Shown in pieces: positions 15,186-23,922 of a stretch of 64,000 nucleotides of DNA. The position numbers and the translations under genes were made by a program. Below the pieces are notes generated by a model. It searched no databases and was not told where the DNA came from. It worked only from the letters and a program-made list of their open reading frames with translations. Each line of letters starts with the position of its first letter. Position 1 is the stretch's first letter. Where the stretch lies: assembly GCA_017543595.1 (NCBI GenBank), contig JAFYFU010000088.1:1-64000 (forward strand), read 5' to 3'. Source of the stretch: Ruminococcus sp. (GTDB lineage: Bacteria; Bacillota; Clostridia; Oscillospirales; Ruminococcaceae).

Positions 15186-16775
15186 TCAGAGCTTAGTGAA
15201 TCTTACTGTGCCGTCAGCAGCCTTTCCGCAGAATATAGCCTTTGGTCTTGCCCATACCCTTCCGTCCGAGAGAGATTTGTAAACATCAAGGTCCTCATTG
15301 TTTTCGCTGTGTCTTGCAAGGGCTATAACTTCATATTCTCCGCCCTTGTAGTGACGGTATCTTGCGCCTACGACAGCTTCTGTCTCCTTGGGAGCTTCTT
15401 CCTGTACGGGAGGTGTTTCGGGCTGGATATTTACGATATCATCGGAAACTATTATCATAGCCGAGAACGGAGGCATATTTATTTTTGCGTTTCCGTTTTC
15501 AACATTAATCTTATTTGCGCTGAGTACATCGACAAGCGCATTGAGATGAGTGCCGAAATTAAATTCATGCGAATTATCAGCAAGGTTAAGAGCAACATAA
15601 ACAGTCTGGTCTCCCTGAGTTTTCTTGAAAAGAAGCTGCTGATTTGTTATCTGCAATCTCTCATAGCTGCCTGTTCTTACTGCGGGATAAGCCCTGTAAA
15701 TTCTGCCGAGTTTTACGATATGCTTGTAAAGTTCGGTGTTTTCCTTTTCCATATCGGCGAGGTGCAGACAGGGGCGGAGGTTGTCATCGGAATTATTTTC
15801 TTTTCTTCCCTTTACGCCGTATTCACTTCCGTAATATATTGACGGAATACCCGGCATTGTGTACATGAGTGTATACACAAGAGGAAGGTGTGCGGGGTTG
15901 TTCAGGGTGCTTGCAAGGCGGTTTACATCATGGTTGTCAACGAAATTATAGAGATTTATATTCTTGTAGATACCGCCGTTTGTGCCTGACTGACGGTTTA
16001 TTGAATAGTCTATCTCAAAATAGTTCTTGTCATTGTGTGAGGAATAAAGTCCCTTGTAACATTCATAGTTTGTAACACTGTCAAGCATTTCGGGGTTTGC
16101 CCAGCGGTTGTAATCGCCGTGGATAATCTCACCCATAAGCCAGAAATCAGGCTTTTTGCCCTTGCAGAAACTTCTTATTCTCTTGAAGAAATCAAAATCT
16201 ATGCAGTCGGCTGCGTCAAAACGTATGCCGTCAATTCCGAATGATTCTATCCAGTAATTTATTGCATCAATGAGATGGTCTGCAACGCCTACGTTTCTGA
16301 GATTGAGTTTTACAAGGTTGTAGTGACCGTTCCAGCCCTCATACCAGAAAGGGTCTCCGCAGGGGCTTTGTCCGTTGAAATTGAGATTCTGAAACCAGTC
16401 GCAGTAACCGCTTCCCTGACCTTTTTCCTGAATGTCAACAAACTGAGGGAATTTTCTGCCTACATGATTGAAAACGCCGTCAAGGATAACTCTTATGCCG
16501 TTTTCGTGCATACGGTCGCATATAAATCTGAAAGAATTATTGTCGCCGAGTCGGCGGTCAATAGTCTTGTAATCTATTGTATCATAGCCGTGTTCAACGG
16601 ATTCAAATACAGGTCCGAAGTAAACAGCATCAACGTTCATTTCTTTGAGATGAGGAATCCATTCGAGAACCTTGTCGAGGCGGTATACAATTTCGCCTCC
16701 GTTGTTGAATTTCGGCGCGCCGCAGAAACCAAGCGGATAGATGTGATAAATTATGGCATTGTCGTACCAGTTCAT
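15186..16775 (-). CDS. GH13 alpha-amylase-family glycosidase with C-terminal DUF1653
   Basis: The 529-residue protein lacks a signal peptide and is probably cytoplasmic. The (beta/alpha)8 domain has the GH13 regions: LDGVFNHVG (about 98-106), GIRFDAAD (nucleophile D187), LMGEII (acid/base E216) and FVDNHD (D283). The sequence style (NWYDNAIIYHIYPLGFCGAP) suggests a maltodextrin-, cyclodextrin- or neopullulanase-like activity; the substrate is not certain. A short beta domain (about 370-450) follows. The end (about 465-529: VGARYRHYKGGEYEVIALAR, HSENNEDLDVYKSLSDGRVW) matches DUF1653, normally a free small protein. AAAGGAG precedes ATG 16775. The intergenic region upstream carries repeat-family copies. 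Confidence 0.9.
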   Translation of the reverse strand: MNWYDNAIIYHIYPLGFCGAPKFNNGGEIVYRLDKVLEWIPHLKEMNVDAVYFGPVFESVEHGYDTIDYKTIDRRLGDNNSFRFICDRMHENGIRVILDGVFNHVGRKFPQFVDIQEKGQGSGYCDWFQNLNFNGQSPCGDPFWYEGWNGHYNLVKLNLRNVGVADHLIDAINYWIESFGIDGIRFDAADCIDFDFFKRIRSFCKGKKPDFWLMGEIIHGDYNRWANPEMLDSVTNYECYKGLYSSHNDKNYFEIDYSINRQSGTNGGIYKNINLYNFVDNHDVNRLASTLNNPAHLPLVYTLMYTMPGIPSIYYGSEYGVKGRKENNSDDNLRPCLHLADMEKENTELYKHIVKLGRIYRAYPAVRTGSYERLQITNQQLLFKKTQGDQTVYVALNLADNSHEFNFGTHLNALVDVLSANKINVENGNAKINMPPFSAMIIVSDDIVNIQPETPPVQEEAPKETEAVVGARYRHYKGGEYEVIALARHSENNEDLDVYKSLSDGRVWARPKAIFCGKAADGTVRFTKL

Positions 16776-16830
16776 TTTTATTAACTCCTTTGTTTATATT
16801 TTTATATATTAATATGAAAACATATTATTA

Positions 16831-17125
16831 TTTAATTTGGGATTATAATAAAGTTTGATTAGAATTAAAAGGGGGGCTTGGGGGGAAAATTGCGCCCTTG
16901 ACACAATGAACGAAAAAATCTTTGATTTTTGAGTGAATGTGTCAAGCCCTGAAAGGCGCAATTTGCCCCCCATTCTAAATAATAAATCAGGAATATGCTT
17001 GTTTAAGATATTATTTAAATTCGGAATTATTATAAAGTTTGAATAGAATTAAAAAGGGGGCTTGGGGAATAATTTTAAATAATAAATCAGGAATATGCCT
17101 GACTAAGATATTAAATTATAAATTA
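16831..17125. repeat. Imperfect tandem duplication, one unit with and one without a hairpin element
   Basis: Unit 1 (about 16831-17015) and unit 2 (about 17017-17125) share a TTTAATTTGGGATTATAATA-type start, AAAGTTTGATTAGAATTAAA, GGGGGCTTGGGG, and AAATAATAAATCAGGAATAT. Unit 1 has the 100-bp hairpin element at the G-run; unit 2 reads GGGGAATAATTTTAAATAAT there. This accounts for the whole gap between the GH13 and HD genes; I see no gene in it. Confidence 0.8.
16871..16971 (+). repeat. Structured intergenic repeat, G/C-run form
   Basis: G-runs at the left and CCCCCC at the right bracket two nested stems: outer AAATTGCGCC/GGCGCAATTT and inner CTTGACAC/GTGTCAAG, with a CCCTGAAA bulge on the 3' side and an AT-rich apical loop. 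Orientation, judged by the bulge, is plus. Confidence 0.8.
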
Positions 17126-17130
17126 AATTA

Positions 17131-17727
17131 TTATTTTTCGCTGCCTTCAAGATAATATGATGCCTCCATGTCGGCAACATTGAGTGCAAGCGCAAGGGGA
17201 TACATTTCAAGGGCTTTGCCTATTGTATTTTTATCTTCTATTCCCGAAAATCCCATGTGCCAGCGTATCGCCATAGCCTCATCACGGGTAAGTCTGCCCT
17301 CTCCGTAGAGATAGCCCGAAATTATATAGACGGATTTTTCACCGTGACCGTAGGGAACATTGTCCTTGATTGTATAGAACGGAACTTTTTCCCACTGACC
17401 CGTTTCGTCATTTTTTCTGTTTCTCATTTCGGTTGCATAGAAATCAATCTTGCATACGTCATGGAGAAGTGCAACAATCGCAATTGTTTCCTCGGAAAAA
17501 TCCATATTGTACATTTCTTTTGTGCGTGGGCGTGAAAGATAGTCTTTAAGGCAATGATATACATTCACACTGTGCTGTACAAGTCCGCCCTCATATGCAC
17601 CGTGAAAGCGTGTACTGCTCGGTGCTTTGAAGAAATCGCTTTTTTTGAGAAATTCAAGAAGCTTGTCAGCACCTTTTCTTTTTATATTCTCAGTGTATAT
17701 CGAAATAAATTCTTCTTTTGCGGTCAT
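17131..17727 (-). CDS. HD-domain phosphohydrolase-like protein
   Basis: The 198-residue protein carries an HD metal site: GLVQHSVNVYHCL (His), ALLHDVCKIDF (His-Asp) and later GHGEKSVYII and RWHMGF. The fold belongs to HD phosphohydrolases acting on nucleotides or RNA ends; the substrate cannot be read from sequence. It stands alone on the minus strand with its own promoter and AAGGAG site before ATG 17727. Confidence 0.85.
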   Translation of the reverse strand: MTAKEEFISIYTENIKRKGADKLLEFLKKSDFFKAPSSTRFHGAYEGGLVQHSVNVYHCLKDYLSRPRTKEMYNMDFSEETIAIVALLHDVCKIDFYATEMRNRKNDETGQWEKVPFYTIKDNVPYGHGEKSVYIISGYLYGEGRLTRDEAMAIRWHMGFSGIEDKNTIGKALEMYPLALALNVADMEASYYLEGSEK

Positions 17728-17759
17728 TATTCAATCTCCTTTTCAGATTCTTTATATCA

Positions 17760-17788
17760 ATTATAACACAAAAGATATAATTATTCAA
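17760..17788 (-). promoter_or_regulatory. Promoter of the HD-domain gene
   Basis: Minus strand TTGAAT (17788-17783), 17 bp, TATAAT (17765-17760), about 33 bp before the start codon. Confidence 0.6.
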
Positions 17789-17888
17789 GTCTTTTTTTAT
17801 TTTTTTCACGAAAATTAAAATTTTTTTAATATTAAACTGTAATATTTTGCTGTTTTCAAAAAAAATTGAAAAAATTTTCAAAAAGTAC

Positions 17889-17917
17889 TTGACAAATCAA
17901 AAACCTTGTGATATAAT
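17889..17917 (+). promoter_or_regulatory. Consensus promoter of the tRNA-Pro gene
   Basis: TTGACA (17889-17894), 17 bp, TATAAT (17912-17917): perfect -35 and -10, about 30 bp upstream of the tRNA. Confidence 0.85.
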
Positions 17918-17946
17918 ATATATCGTTGAGTTACGAAAGACATCAT

Positions 17947-18022
17947 CTGGGTGTGGCGCAGTTGGTAGCGCGCTACCTTGGGGTGGTAGAGGCCGTGGGT
18001 TCAAGTCCCGTCACTCAGACCA
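17947..18022 (+). tRNA. tRNA-Pro, anticodon GGG
   Basis: The cloverleaf is visible: acceptor CTGGGTG/CACTCAG, D arm GCGC/GCGC, anticodon arm CTACC-TTGGGGT-GGTAG, TTCAAGT T loop, discriminator A and an encoded CCA (18020-18022). The anticodon GGG reads CCC/CCU. The gene is single and ends in its own terminator. Confidence 0.93.
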
Positions 18023-18071
18023 TGATAAGACGCTTTGATTATACCCCATTTGAGAAGCGTGTCGTAACCGC

Positions 18072-18103
18072 AGAACAGTCCTGCAAAGGGCTGTTCTTTT
18101 TTT
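18072..18103 (+). terminator. Terminator after tRNA-Pro
   Basis: AGAACAGTCC pairs with GGCTGTTCT (one bulge), followed by a run of seven T. Confidence 0.8.
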
Positions 18104-18128
18104 ATAAATTTTAATTTTTAAATTTTGC

Positions 18129-18157
18129 TTGACAAATCAAAATAAATCGTTTATAAT
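18129..18157 (+). promoter_or_regulatory. Consensus promoter of the valS T-box transcript
   Basis: TTGACA (18129-18134), 17 bp, TATAAT (18152-18157), just upstream of the leader. Confidence 0.85.
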
Positions 18158-18159
18158 AA

Positions 18160-18430
18160 TATCATTATATCGGAAAAGCTGTGATGAAAAGGAGTATGCA
18201 TATTTTTCCATGCAAAGAGAATCTGCGGTCGGTGTGAGCAGATGTTGGACGTATGTTGAAGTAGTTTCGGAGCTGTGCGGGCGAACTTTCAGTAACCCGT
18301 GCCGTATTTCCCACGTTACAGGGAAAGAGGTTTGATGACCTCGCAGAGTGCGGAGTTTTTCCGAATACAGGTGGTAACACGGACATTTTTGTTCGCCCTG
18401 AACCTTTTACGGTTCGGGGCTTTATTTATT
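18160..18430 (+). promoter_or_regulatory. T-box riboswitch, Val (GUA) specifier, upstream of valS
   Basis: The leader holds a Stem I region with the specifier GAA-GUA-G (GUA at 18261-18263, a Val codon), the T-box AGGTGGTAACACGG (18369-18382) and a terminator with arms GCCCTGAACC (18395-18404) and GGTTCGGGGC (18411-18420) before a T-rich tract. Low charging of tRNA-Val should open valS expression and, by read-through, the three genes behind it. Confidence 0.93.
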
Positions 18431-18469
18431 TCCGCCTGAAAATTTATCAATAAAAAGGAGATATCACCA

Positions 18470-21091
18470 ATGGCAAAAGAACTCGCAAAAGCCTATAACC
18501 CCAAAGATTTTGAGGACAGAATTTACAGTGCATGGAATGACAAAGGCTGTTTCCGTGCCGAGGCTGACCCTAAAAAAACACCCTATACTATCGTTATCCC
18601 CCCTCCGAACATAACAGGTCAGTTACACATGGGTCATGCACTTGACGAAACTTTACAGGATATTCTTATCCGCTGGAAAAGAATGAGCGGTTATGCCGCA
18701 TTATGGCTTCCCGGTACAGACCACGCAGCTATCGCAACTGAGGCTAAAATCGTTGAGGCTATGCGTAAAGAAGGCATCACCAAAGAGGATTTGGGTCGTG
18801 ACGGCTTCATGAAACGTGCCTGGGAATGGAAAAAACAATACGGCGGTCGTATCGTTGAACAGCTTAAAAAGCTCGGTTCTTCATGTGACTGGTCAAGAGA
18901 AAGATTCACTATGGACGAGGGCTGTTCAAAAGCCGTTAAGGAAGTTTTTGTTAAATATTATGAAAAAAGTCTTATCTACCGTGGTGAGAGAATTATAAAC
19001 TGGTGTCCGAAATGCCTTACATCTCTTTCAGATGCGGAAGTAACCTATGAAGACCAGGCAGGTCATTTCTGGCACTTGCGCTATAAAATAAAGGATTCTG
19101 ACGGCTATCTCGAACTTGCAACAACAAGACCCGAAACCCTCCTCGGCGATACAGCAGTAGCCGTAAACCCCAATGACGAACGCTACAAGGATTTAGTTGG
19201 CAAAACAGTTATCCTCCCCATTGTTCACCGTGAAATTCCCATTATTGCCGATGATTACGTTGAAATGGATTTCGGTACGGGCGTAGTTAAAATTACCCCT
19301 GCACATGACCCCAATGACTTTGAAGTTGGTTTAAGGCATAATCTCCCCGTTATCAATGTTATGAACGATAACGCAACTATCAATGACGATTATCCCGCAT
19401 ACGCAGGTATGGACAGATACGAGGCAAGAAAGAAAATCGTTGAGGATTTGGAAAAAGAAGGCGCACTCGTTGAAATTGAGGATTACAGCCACAATGTAGG
19501 TACTTGCTACCGCTGCGGAACTACCGTTGAACCGAAAGTTTCAACACAATGGTTTGTTAAGATGAAACCCCTCGCACAGCCTGCAATTGACGCTGTTAAG
19601 AACGGCGATACAAAATTCGTTCCCGAAAGATTTAATAAAATATATTTCCACTGGCTTGAAAATATCCGTGACTGGTGCATTTCCCGTCAGATTTGGTGGG
19701 GACATCAGATTCCCGCATTTTACTGCGATGAGTGCGGAGAAATGACCGTTACAAAGGAAAGTTCCTGCAACTGTCCGAAATGCGGAAAGCCCATGAGACA
19801 AGACCCCGATACTCTCGATACATGGTTCAGCTCTGCATTATGGCCTTTCTCAACTCTCGGATTCCCCGAAAAAACTCCCGATTTGGATTATTTCTATCCC
19901 ACAAATACACTTGTTACAGGCTATGATATAATTTTCTTCTGGGTAATAAGAATGATGTTCAGCGGTCTTGAAAATATGGGAAAAGTTCCGTTTGATACTG
20001 TTCTTATTCACGGACTTGTAAGAGACTCTCAGGGTCGCAAGATGTCAAAATCTCTCGGAAACGGTATTGACCCCCTCGAAGTTATTGACCAGTACGGTGC
20101 GGACGCTTTGAGATTTATGCTCGCAACAGGAAACTCCCCCGGAAACGATATGCGTTATATTGACGATAAAGTTAAGGCTGCCCGTAACTTTGCAAATAAG
20201 CTTTGGAACGCATCAAGATTTATCATGATGAATCTCCCCGAAAACTTTGAATTTAAGGGTCTGCCCGATGAACTCGAACTTGAAGACAAGTGGCTTGTAA
20301 ACAAATTCAACCTCCTTGCAAAAGAAGTTGGCGAAAACCTCGAAAAATATGAACTCGGTGTTGCTTCACAGAAAATCTACGACTTCATATGGGACGTTTA
20401 CTGCGACTGGTATATTGAACTCACAAAGCCCAGAATACAGGCAGGCGGAGAAACTATGGCAAAAGCTCAGGCTGTCCTTGTATGGGCTATGCAGGGTATG
20501 CTTAAACTCCTCCACCCCTTCATGCCTTTTATAACAGAGGAAATATGGCAGGTTCTCACTAATGAGAAATCCATGATAATTCTTGAAACTTATCCCATAT
20601 ATGATGAGAGCATAAATTTCTCCGCAGAGGAAAAAGCTTTTGAGAAAATTATTTCGGCTATCAAGGCTGTAAGAAATACAAGAACAGACATGAACGTTCC
20701 GCCGTCCGTAAAGGCTAAAATATTTATCGAAACAGAAGATAAAGATGTTTTTGAAAACGGAAAAATTTTCTTTGAAAAGCTTGCATCTGCATCTGCTGTT
20801 GAAATAGGCGACAGCTTTGAACACGAAAACTGTGCAAATGCCGTTACAGATTCCGCAAGAATCTTTATCCCTATGGACGAACTCGTTGACAGAGAAAAGG
20901 AAATTGCACGCCTTGAAAAAGAAAAGGCTAAGGTTCAGAAAGACCTCGACTTCCTTAACAATAAATTAAACAATCAGGGATTTATTGCAAAAGCCCCAGA
21001 AAAACTCATAGAAGCCGAAAAAGCAAAGCTTGCAAAGGCTGTTGAGAAAATGGAAAAAATCAATCAGTCCATTGAGGCTTTCAGAAAATAA
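18470..21091 (+). CDS. valS: Valine--tRNA ligase
   Basis: The 873-residue class I synthetase is full length. The HIGH signature appears as HMGH in PPPNITGQLHMGHALDE; a CP1 editing domain spans about 190-350 (TTRPETLLGDTAVAVNP), a four-Cys zinc ribbon lies near 422-443, and KMSKS is in GRKMSKSLGNGIDP. The C-terminus is a coiled coil (about 805-873) that contacts tRNA. GGAGATATCACC precedes ATG 18470. It heads a T-box operon with the next three genes. Confidence 0.97.
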   Translation: MAKELAKAYNPKDFEDRIYSAWNDKGCFRAEADPKKTPYTIVIPPPNITGQLHMGHALDETLQDILIRWKRMSGYAALWLPGTDHAAIATEAKIVEAMRKEGITKEDLGRDGFMKRAWEWKKQYGGRIVEQLKKLGSSCDWSRERFTMDEGCSKAVKEVFVKYYEKSLIYRGERIINWCPKCLTSLSDAEVTYEDQAGHFWHLRYKIKDSDGYLELATTRPETLLGDTAVAVNPNDERYKDLVGKTVILPIVHREIPIIADDYVEMDFGTGVVKITPAHDPNDFEVGLRHNLPVINVMNDNATINDDYPAYAGMDRYEARKKIVEDLEKEGALVEIEDYSHNVGTCYRCGTTVEPKVSTQWFVKMKPLAQPAIDAVKNGDTKFVPERFNKIYFHWLENIRDWCISRQIWWGHQIPAFYCDECGEMTVTKESSCNCPKCGKPMRQDPDTLDTWFSSALWPFSTLGFPEKTPDLDYFYPTNTLVTGYDIIFFWVIRMMFSGLENMGKVPFDTVLIHGLVRDSQGRKMSKSLGNGIDPLEVIDQYGADALRFMLATGNSPGNDMRYIDDKVKAARNFANKLWNASRFIMMNLPENFEFKGLPDELELEDKWLVNKFNLLAKEVGENLEKYELGVASQKIYDFIWDVYCDWYIELTKPRIQAGGETMAKAQAVLVWAMQGMLKLLHPFMPFITEEIWQVLTNEKSMIILETYPIYDESINFSAEEKAFEKIISAIKAVRNTRTDMNVPPSVKAKIFIETEDKDVFENGKIFFEKLASASAVEIGDSFEHENCANAVTDSARIFIPMDELVDREKEIARLEKEKAKVQKDLDFLNNKLNNQGFIAKAPEKLIEAEKAKLAKAVEKMEKINQSIEAFRK

Positions 21092-21438
21092 TGCGTGGAA
21101 AATTACTGAAATACGCAAAGGAAAAATACGGCTCTGTTCCCGAATATCTCTGGCTTTCATCACCGAACAGTGCCGTATTGCGACACGATGACAACAAAAA
21201 ATGGTATGTATTGTTTATGGAAGTTAAACGCTCTGTTTTCAGTCTCGGAGAAGGAAACATTCAGATTATGAACATAAAATGCAACGTTCCCGAAAGAGAA
21301 TGTCTCATTGCTGAAAACAAGGCTTTTCCTGCATACCATATGAATAAAAGACTCTGGACTTCCGTCCTGCTGGACGGGAGTACAGATTATAACTCTCTTT
21401 GCAATCTGATTGATGAAAGTTTTAAACTAACAGAATAA
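21091..21438 (+). CDS. MmcQ/YjbR-family protein
   Basis: The 115-residue protein resembles the YjbR/MmcQ fold (KKWYVLFMEVKR near 35-50, and AYHMNKRLWTSVLLDGST near 70-90). Family members are small double-wing proteins often annotated as DNA-binding, without a firm function. ATG 21091 overlaps the valS stop (TAATG), so it is translationally coupled and shares the Val T-box control. Confidence 0.75.
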   Translation: MRGKLLKYAKEKYGSVPEYLWLSSPNSAVLRHDDNKKWYVLFMEVKRSVFSLGEGNIQIMNIKCNVPERECLIAENKAFPAYHMNKRLWTSVLLDGSTDYNSLCNLIDESFKLTE

Positions 21439-21449
21439 GGAGTGATTTT

Positions 21450-21749
21450 ATGATAAAACATATCGTAATGTTCAAACTCAAAGATACTGACAAATCCGCT
21501 TATGAAAACGCCCTCGAAGCCAAAAAAAGATTTGAAAACGTTATCGCAAATGTTGAAACTCTCAAAAAGGGCGAACTCGTTATAAATTCCGAAAAAGCCC
21601 CGCAGGATAATTATACAATATCCCTTATCTGCGACTTTGAGGATATTGACGGCTTGAATAAATATCAAGTTCACCCCGCACACGTTGAATTTGCAAAATT
21701 CATAGGAACAGTAAAGACAGACAGGGCTTGTATAGATTATGAATTTTAA
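21450..21749 (+). CDS. Dabb (stress-responsive alpha/beta barrel) domain protein
   Basis: The 99-residue protein matches the dimeric ferredoxin-like Dabb family: IKHIVMFKLKD at the N-terminus, LICDFEDIDGLNKYQVHPAH in the centre and a C-terminal strand. Substrate and role are unknown. TAAGGAG precedes ATG 21450; its end overlaps folC by 11 bases. Confidence 0.85.
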   Translation: MIKHIVMFKLKDTDKSAYENALEAKKRFENVIANVETLKKGELVINSEKAPQDNYTISLICDFEDIDGLNKYQVHPAHVEFAKFIGTVKTDRACIDYEF

Positions 21750-22992
21750 TCAGTGCATGGATTTTATAAACTCTTACAGCAAATCAGGCGGAAAAATTAC
21801 TGACCTTTCAAGGGCAAAAGAACTTATGGACAGTATCGGCAACCCCGAAAAAAGCCTTAAATTCGTACATATCGCAGGCACGAACGGCAAAGGCTCAACC
21901 CTTGAATATATCTCAAATGCACTTATATTTTCAGGATATAAAACAGGTCAGTTCACTTCTCCGTTTATAATCAGATACAACGACAGAATAAGAATAAACG
22001 GCATTGAAATAGATGATGAATCTCTCTGCGAAATCGCAGATTTTGTAAAAAGCAAAGTTTCCGACAGGGAATATTCGCAGTTTGAAATAACTATGGCAAT
22101 TGCTTTTCTGTGGTTTCAGCGTGAAAAATGTGACATTGTTGTCCTTGAAACGGGAATAGGCGGTCTGCTTGACTGCACAAATATAATCCCCTCTCCCCTT
22201 TTGTCGGTTATAACTTCAATATCCCTTGACCATACGGCTTTGCTTGGAAATACCGTTGAGGAAATCGCCGCACAAAAAGCAGGTATCATAAAAGAAAATT
22301 CCGCTGTGATAATCTCTCCTGACAACAGCGACAAAGTAACAGATATAATCCTGAAAACTGCAAAGGAAAAAAATGCTGAGTTCTTACAGCATGAGAAAAC
22401 TTCCCCCTACGGTGACGGCGGTCTGTATGCGTCTTTTATTTATAAAAATCAGCGTTATCAGCCGAAAATGGTCGGTATTCACCAGTATTACAACGCCTTG
22501 ACTTCTTTGAGTGCCTGCTGTTACCTGCGTAAAAAGGGCTTTGATATTTCCGATGAAAATATTAAAAAATCCGTTGAAACTACTCAGGTTATGGCAAGAG
22601 TTCAGATAATTGACGGTGAACCGACTGTAATAGTTGACGGCGGTCACAATCCGTCAGGGGCTTCAATGCTTGCCCTGACACTTATGTATCTCGGAACAAG
22701 GGGACATAAAATTTATACTGTCATGGGAATGATAGATTCAAAGGATTACTGCGAATGTGTAAAGGCAATTGCTCCGCTTTCGGATAAATTTACAGCCGTT
22801 GACGGATTTGCTCCCAATGCGGTTAAAACTGAAAATATAGTTGATATTGCATCATTCTATACAAATGCCGAAACGGCTGAATCACTTGAAAGTGCCGTTG
22901 AAAACGCAAAAAATCTCGCCCTTGAAAATAACGGGATAGTTGTTGTCTGCGGTTCGCTTTACCTCGCAAGTGAATACCTGAATTTAAAATAA
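21739..22992 (+). CDS. folC: Folylpolyglutamate synthase / dihydrofolate synthase (Mur ligase family)
   Basis: The 417-residue protein adds glutamate to folates (and possibly to dihydropteroate). Seen: the ATP loop GTNGKGST (about 48-55), TSPFIIRYNDRIRING, ETGIGGLLDCTNI, SLDHTALLGNTVEEIA and, in the C-terminal ligase domain, VDGGHNPSGA. It is the last gene of the valS operon and is followed by a terminator. Whether it has both activities cannot be told from sequence. Confidence 0.93.
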   Translation: MNFNQCMDFINSYSKSGGKITDLSRAKELMDSIGNPEKSLKFVHIAGTNGKGSTLEYISNALIFSGYKTGQFTSPFIIRYNDRIRINGIEIDDESLCEIADFVKSKVSDREYSQFEITMAIAFLWFQREKCDIVVLETGIGGLLDCTNIIPSPLLSVITSISLDHTALLGNTVEEIAAQKAGIIKENSAVIISPDNSDKVTDIILKTAKEKNAEFLQHEKTSPYGDGGLYASFIYKNQRYQPKMVGIHQYYNALTSLSACCYLRKKGFDISDENIKKSVETTQVMARVQIIDGEPTVIVDGGHNPSGASMLALTLMYLGTRGHKIYTVMGMIDSKDYCECVKAIAPLSDKFTAVDGFAPNAVKTENIVDIASFYTNAETAESLESAVENAKNLALENNGIVVVCGSLYLASEYLNLK

Positions 22993-23004
22993 TTACAAAA
23001 AAAA

Positions 23005-23030
23005 GCGCAGTATCAAAACTGCGCCTTTTT
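23005..23030. terminator. Terminator between folC and the converging redox protein gene
   Basis: GCGCAGT/ACTGCGC stem with a 6-nt loop, followed by CTTTTT on the plus strand and, read leftward, by a T-run on the minus strand (the AAAAAAA before it). Confidence 0.85.
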
Positions 23031-23048
23031 ATTCTTTCGGGAAATCAA

Positions 23049-23252
23049 TCAAGCCTGTGCAAGTTTTTCGTTGATAGTTTTTACGAGTTCGTCAGCGTCA
23101 ACACCGTGAACCATAGCAGCTTCTTCAATGGATTCATTCTGTGATGCGGGACATCCGAGACAGTGCATACCTATGCTGAGAAGAATAGGTGCAACGTCCA
23201 TGTTGATTTCAAGAAGTTCTCCGATTTTTGTTTCCTTAGTTATCTGTGCCAT
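23049..23252 (-). CDS. DUF1858 / hybrid-cluster-associated redox disulfide protein
   Basis: The 67-residue protein matches the short DUF1858 domain: [19 protein letters not shown], then [10 protein letters not shown] with a CxxC pair, then a helical end. Proteins of this type are thought to be small redox or Fe-S associated modules; the partner is not shown here. GGAGGAAAAAAA precedes ATG 23252. It is divergent from the TetR regulator, which suggests but does not prove a regulatory link. Confidence 0.88.
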   Translation of the reverse strand: MAQITKETKIGELLEINMDVAPILLSIGMHCLGCPASQNESIEEAAMVHGVDADELVKTINEKLAQA

Positions 23253-23277
23253 TTTTTTTCCTCCAAAAAGTATTTAC

Positions 23278-23306
23278 TTGACATCTGTCAAGGTTTATGA
23301 TATAAT
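23278..23306 (+). promoter_or_regulatory. TetR-gene promoter with a palindrome over the -35
   Basis: TTGACA (23278-23283), 17 bp, TATAAT (23301-23306). The perfect inverted repeat TTGACATCTGTCAA (23278-23291) covers the -35 box and is a natural candidate operator for the regulator encoded 68 bp downstream. Confidence 0.6.
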
Positions 23307-23373
23307 AATAACACAGCTTGTTGAATTTGTCAATAGCTTATCAAAAACTTTTACAGAATGAGGTATTTTGTCA

Positions 23374-23922
23374 ATGTATCAGGGAAAAAACAAAACTGCT
23401 TTAATGTCACAGAAAATGATATCCGAAACCATGCTTGAAATGCTCGAAAATCAGCCGTTTGCGGATATAAGCATAAGCGAACTCTGCCGTAATGCGGATA
23501 TTTCAAGACAGACTTTCTATTCGGCTTTCGGTTCAAAGGAAAATGTAATAATATACGAATTGCGGAACAATTGCCGTTTCACTCCGAAGAATGACGACAA
23601 GCCCTGCAAATCCGCATCTTTCAGGCAGTTCTGCCGTGATTACAGCAAATACATAACCGAAAAGAAAAAAATACTTGAAATACTTGTGAAAAATGACATG
23701 ATGCATTATCTTTATGATATTCAGTATAAAAGTTTCATGGAATGTGAATATTTCATGTGTGACCTTGACGATGAAAGCCGTGTTTACCTTGTGGATTTCA
23801 TAACCTGCGGAATAAACAGCATAGCTAAAAATTATGTTCTTTCGGGCTGTATCGCAGACGAAAAATTCCTTGAAAATATAATGTTCCGTCTTTTCGGAGG
23901 ACTTTATTTCATGGGCGGATAA
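23374..23922 (+). CDS. TetR-family transcriptional regulator
   Basis: The 182-residue protein has an N-terminal TetR helix-turn-helix (about 12-55: FADISISELCRNADISRQTF, YSAFGSKENVIIYEL) and a helical ligand-binding part. ATG 23374 sits about 10 bases after GAGGT; a TTG 6 bases upstream is possible. The palindrome in its promoter fits autoregulation. Its ligand and targets are unknown; the divergent DUF1858 gene is the obvious candidate target. Its 3' end overlaps the converging DUF3810 gene by 19 bases. Confidence 0.88.
   Translation: MYQGKNKTALMSQKMISETMLEMLENQPFADISISELCRNADISRQTFYSAFGSKENVIIYELRNNCRFTPKNDDKPCKSASFRQFCRDYSKYITEKKKILEILVKNDMMHYLYDIQYKSFMECEYFMCDLDDESRVYLVDFITCGINSIAKNYVLSGCIADEKFLENIMFRLFGGLYFMGG

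Noticed and set aside
15009..15842. Open frame of 277 codons on the plus strand
   Set aside because: It lies antisense to the GH13 gene, has no ribosome site, and its composition (Cys, Phe, Ser, Val-rich) is that of a shadow frame. The minus-strand reading has all GH13 motifs.
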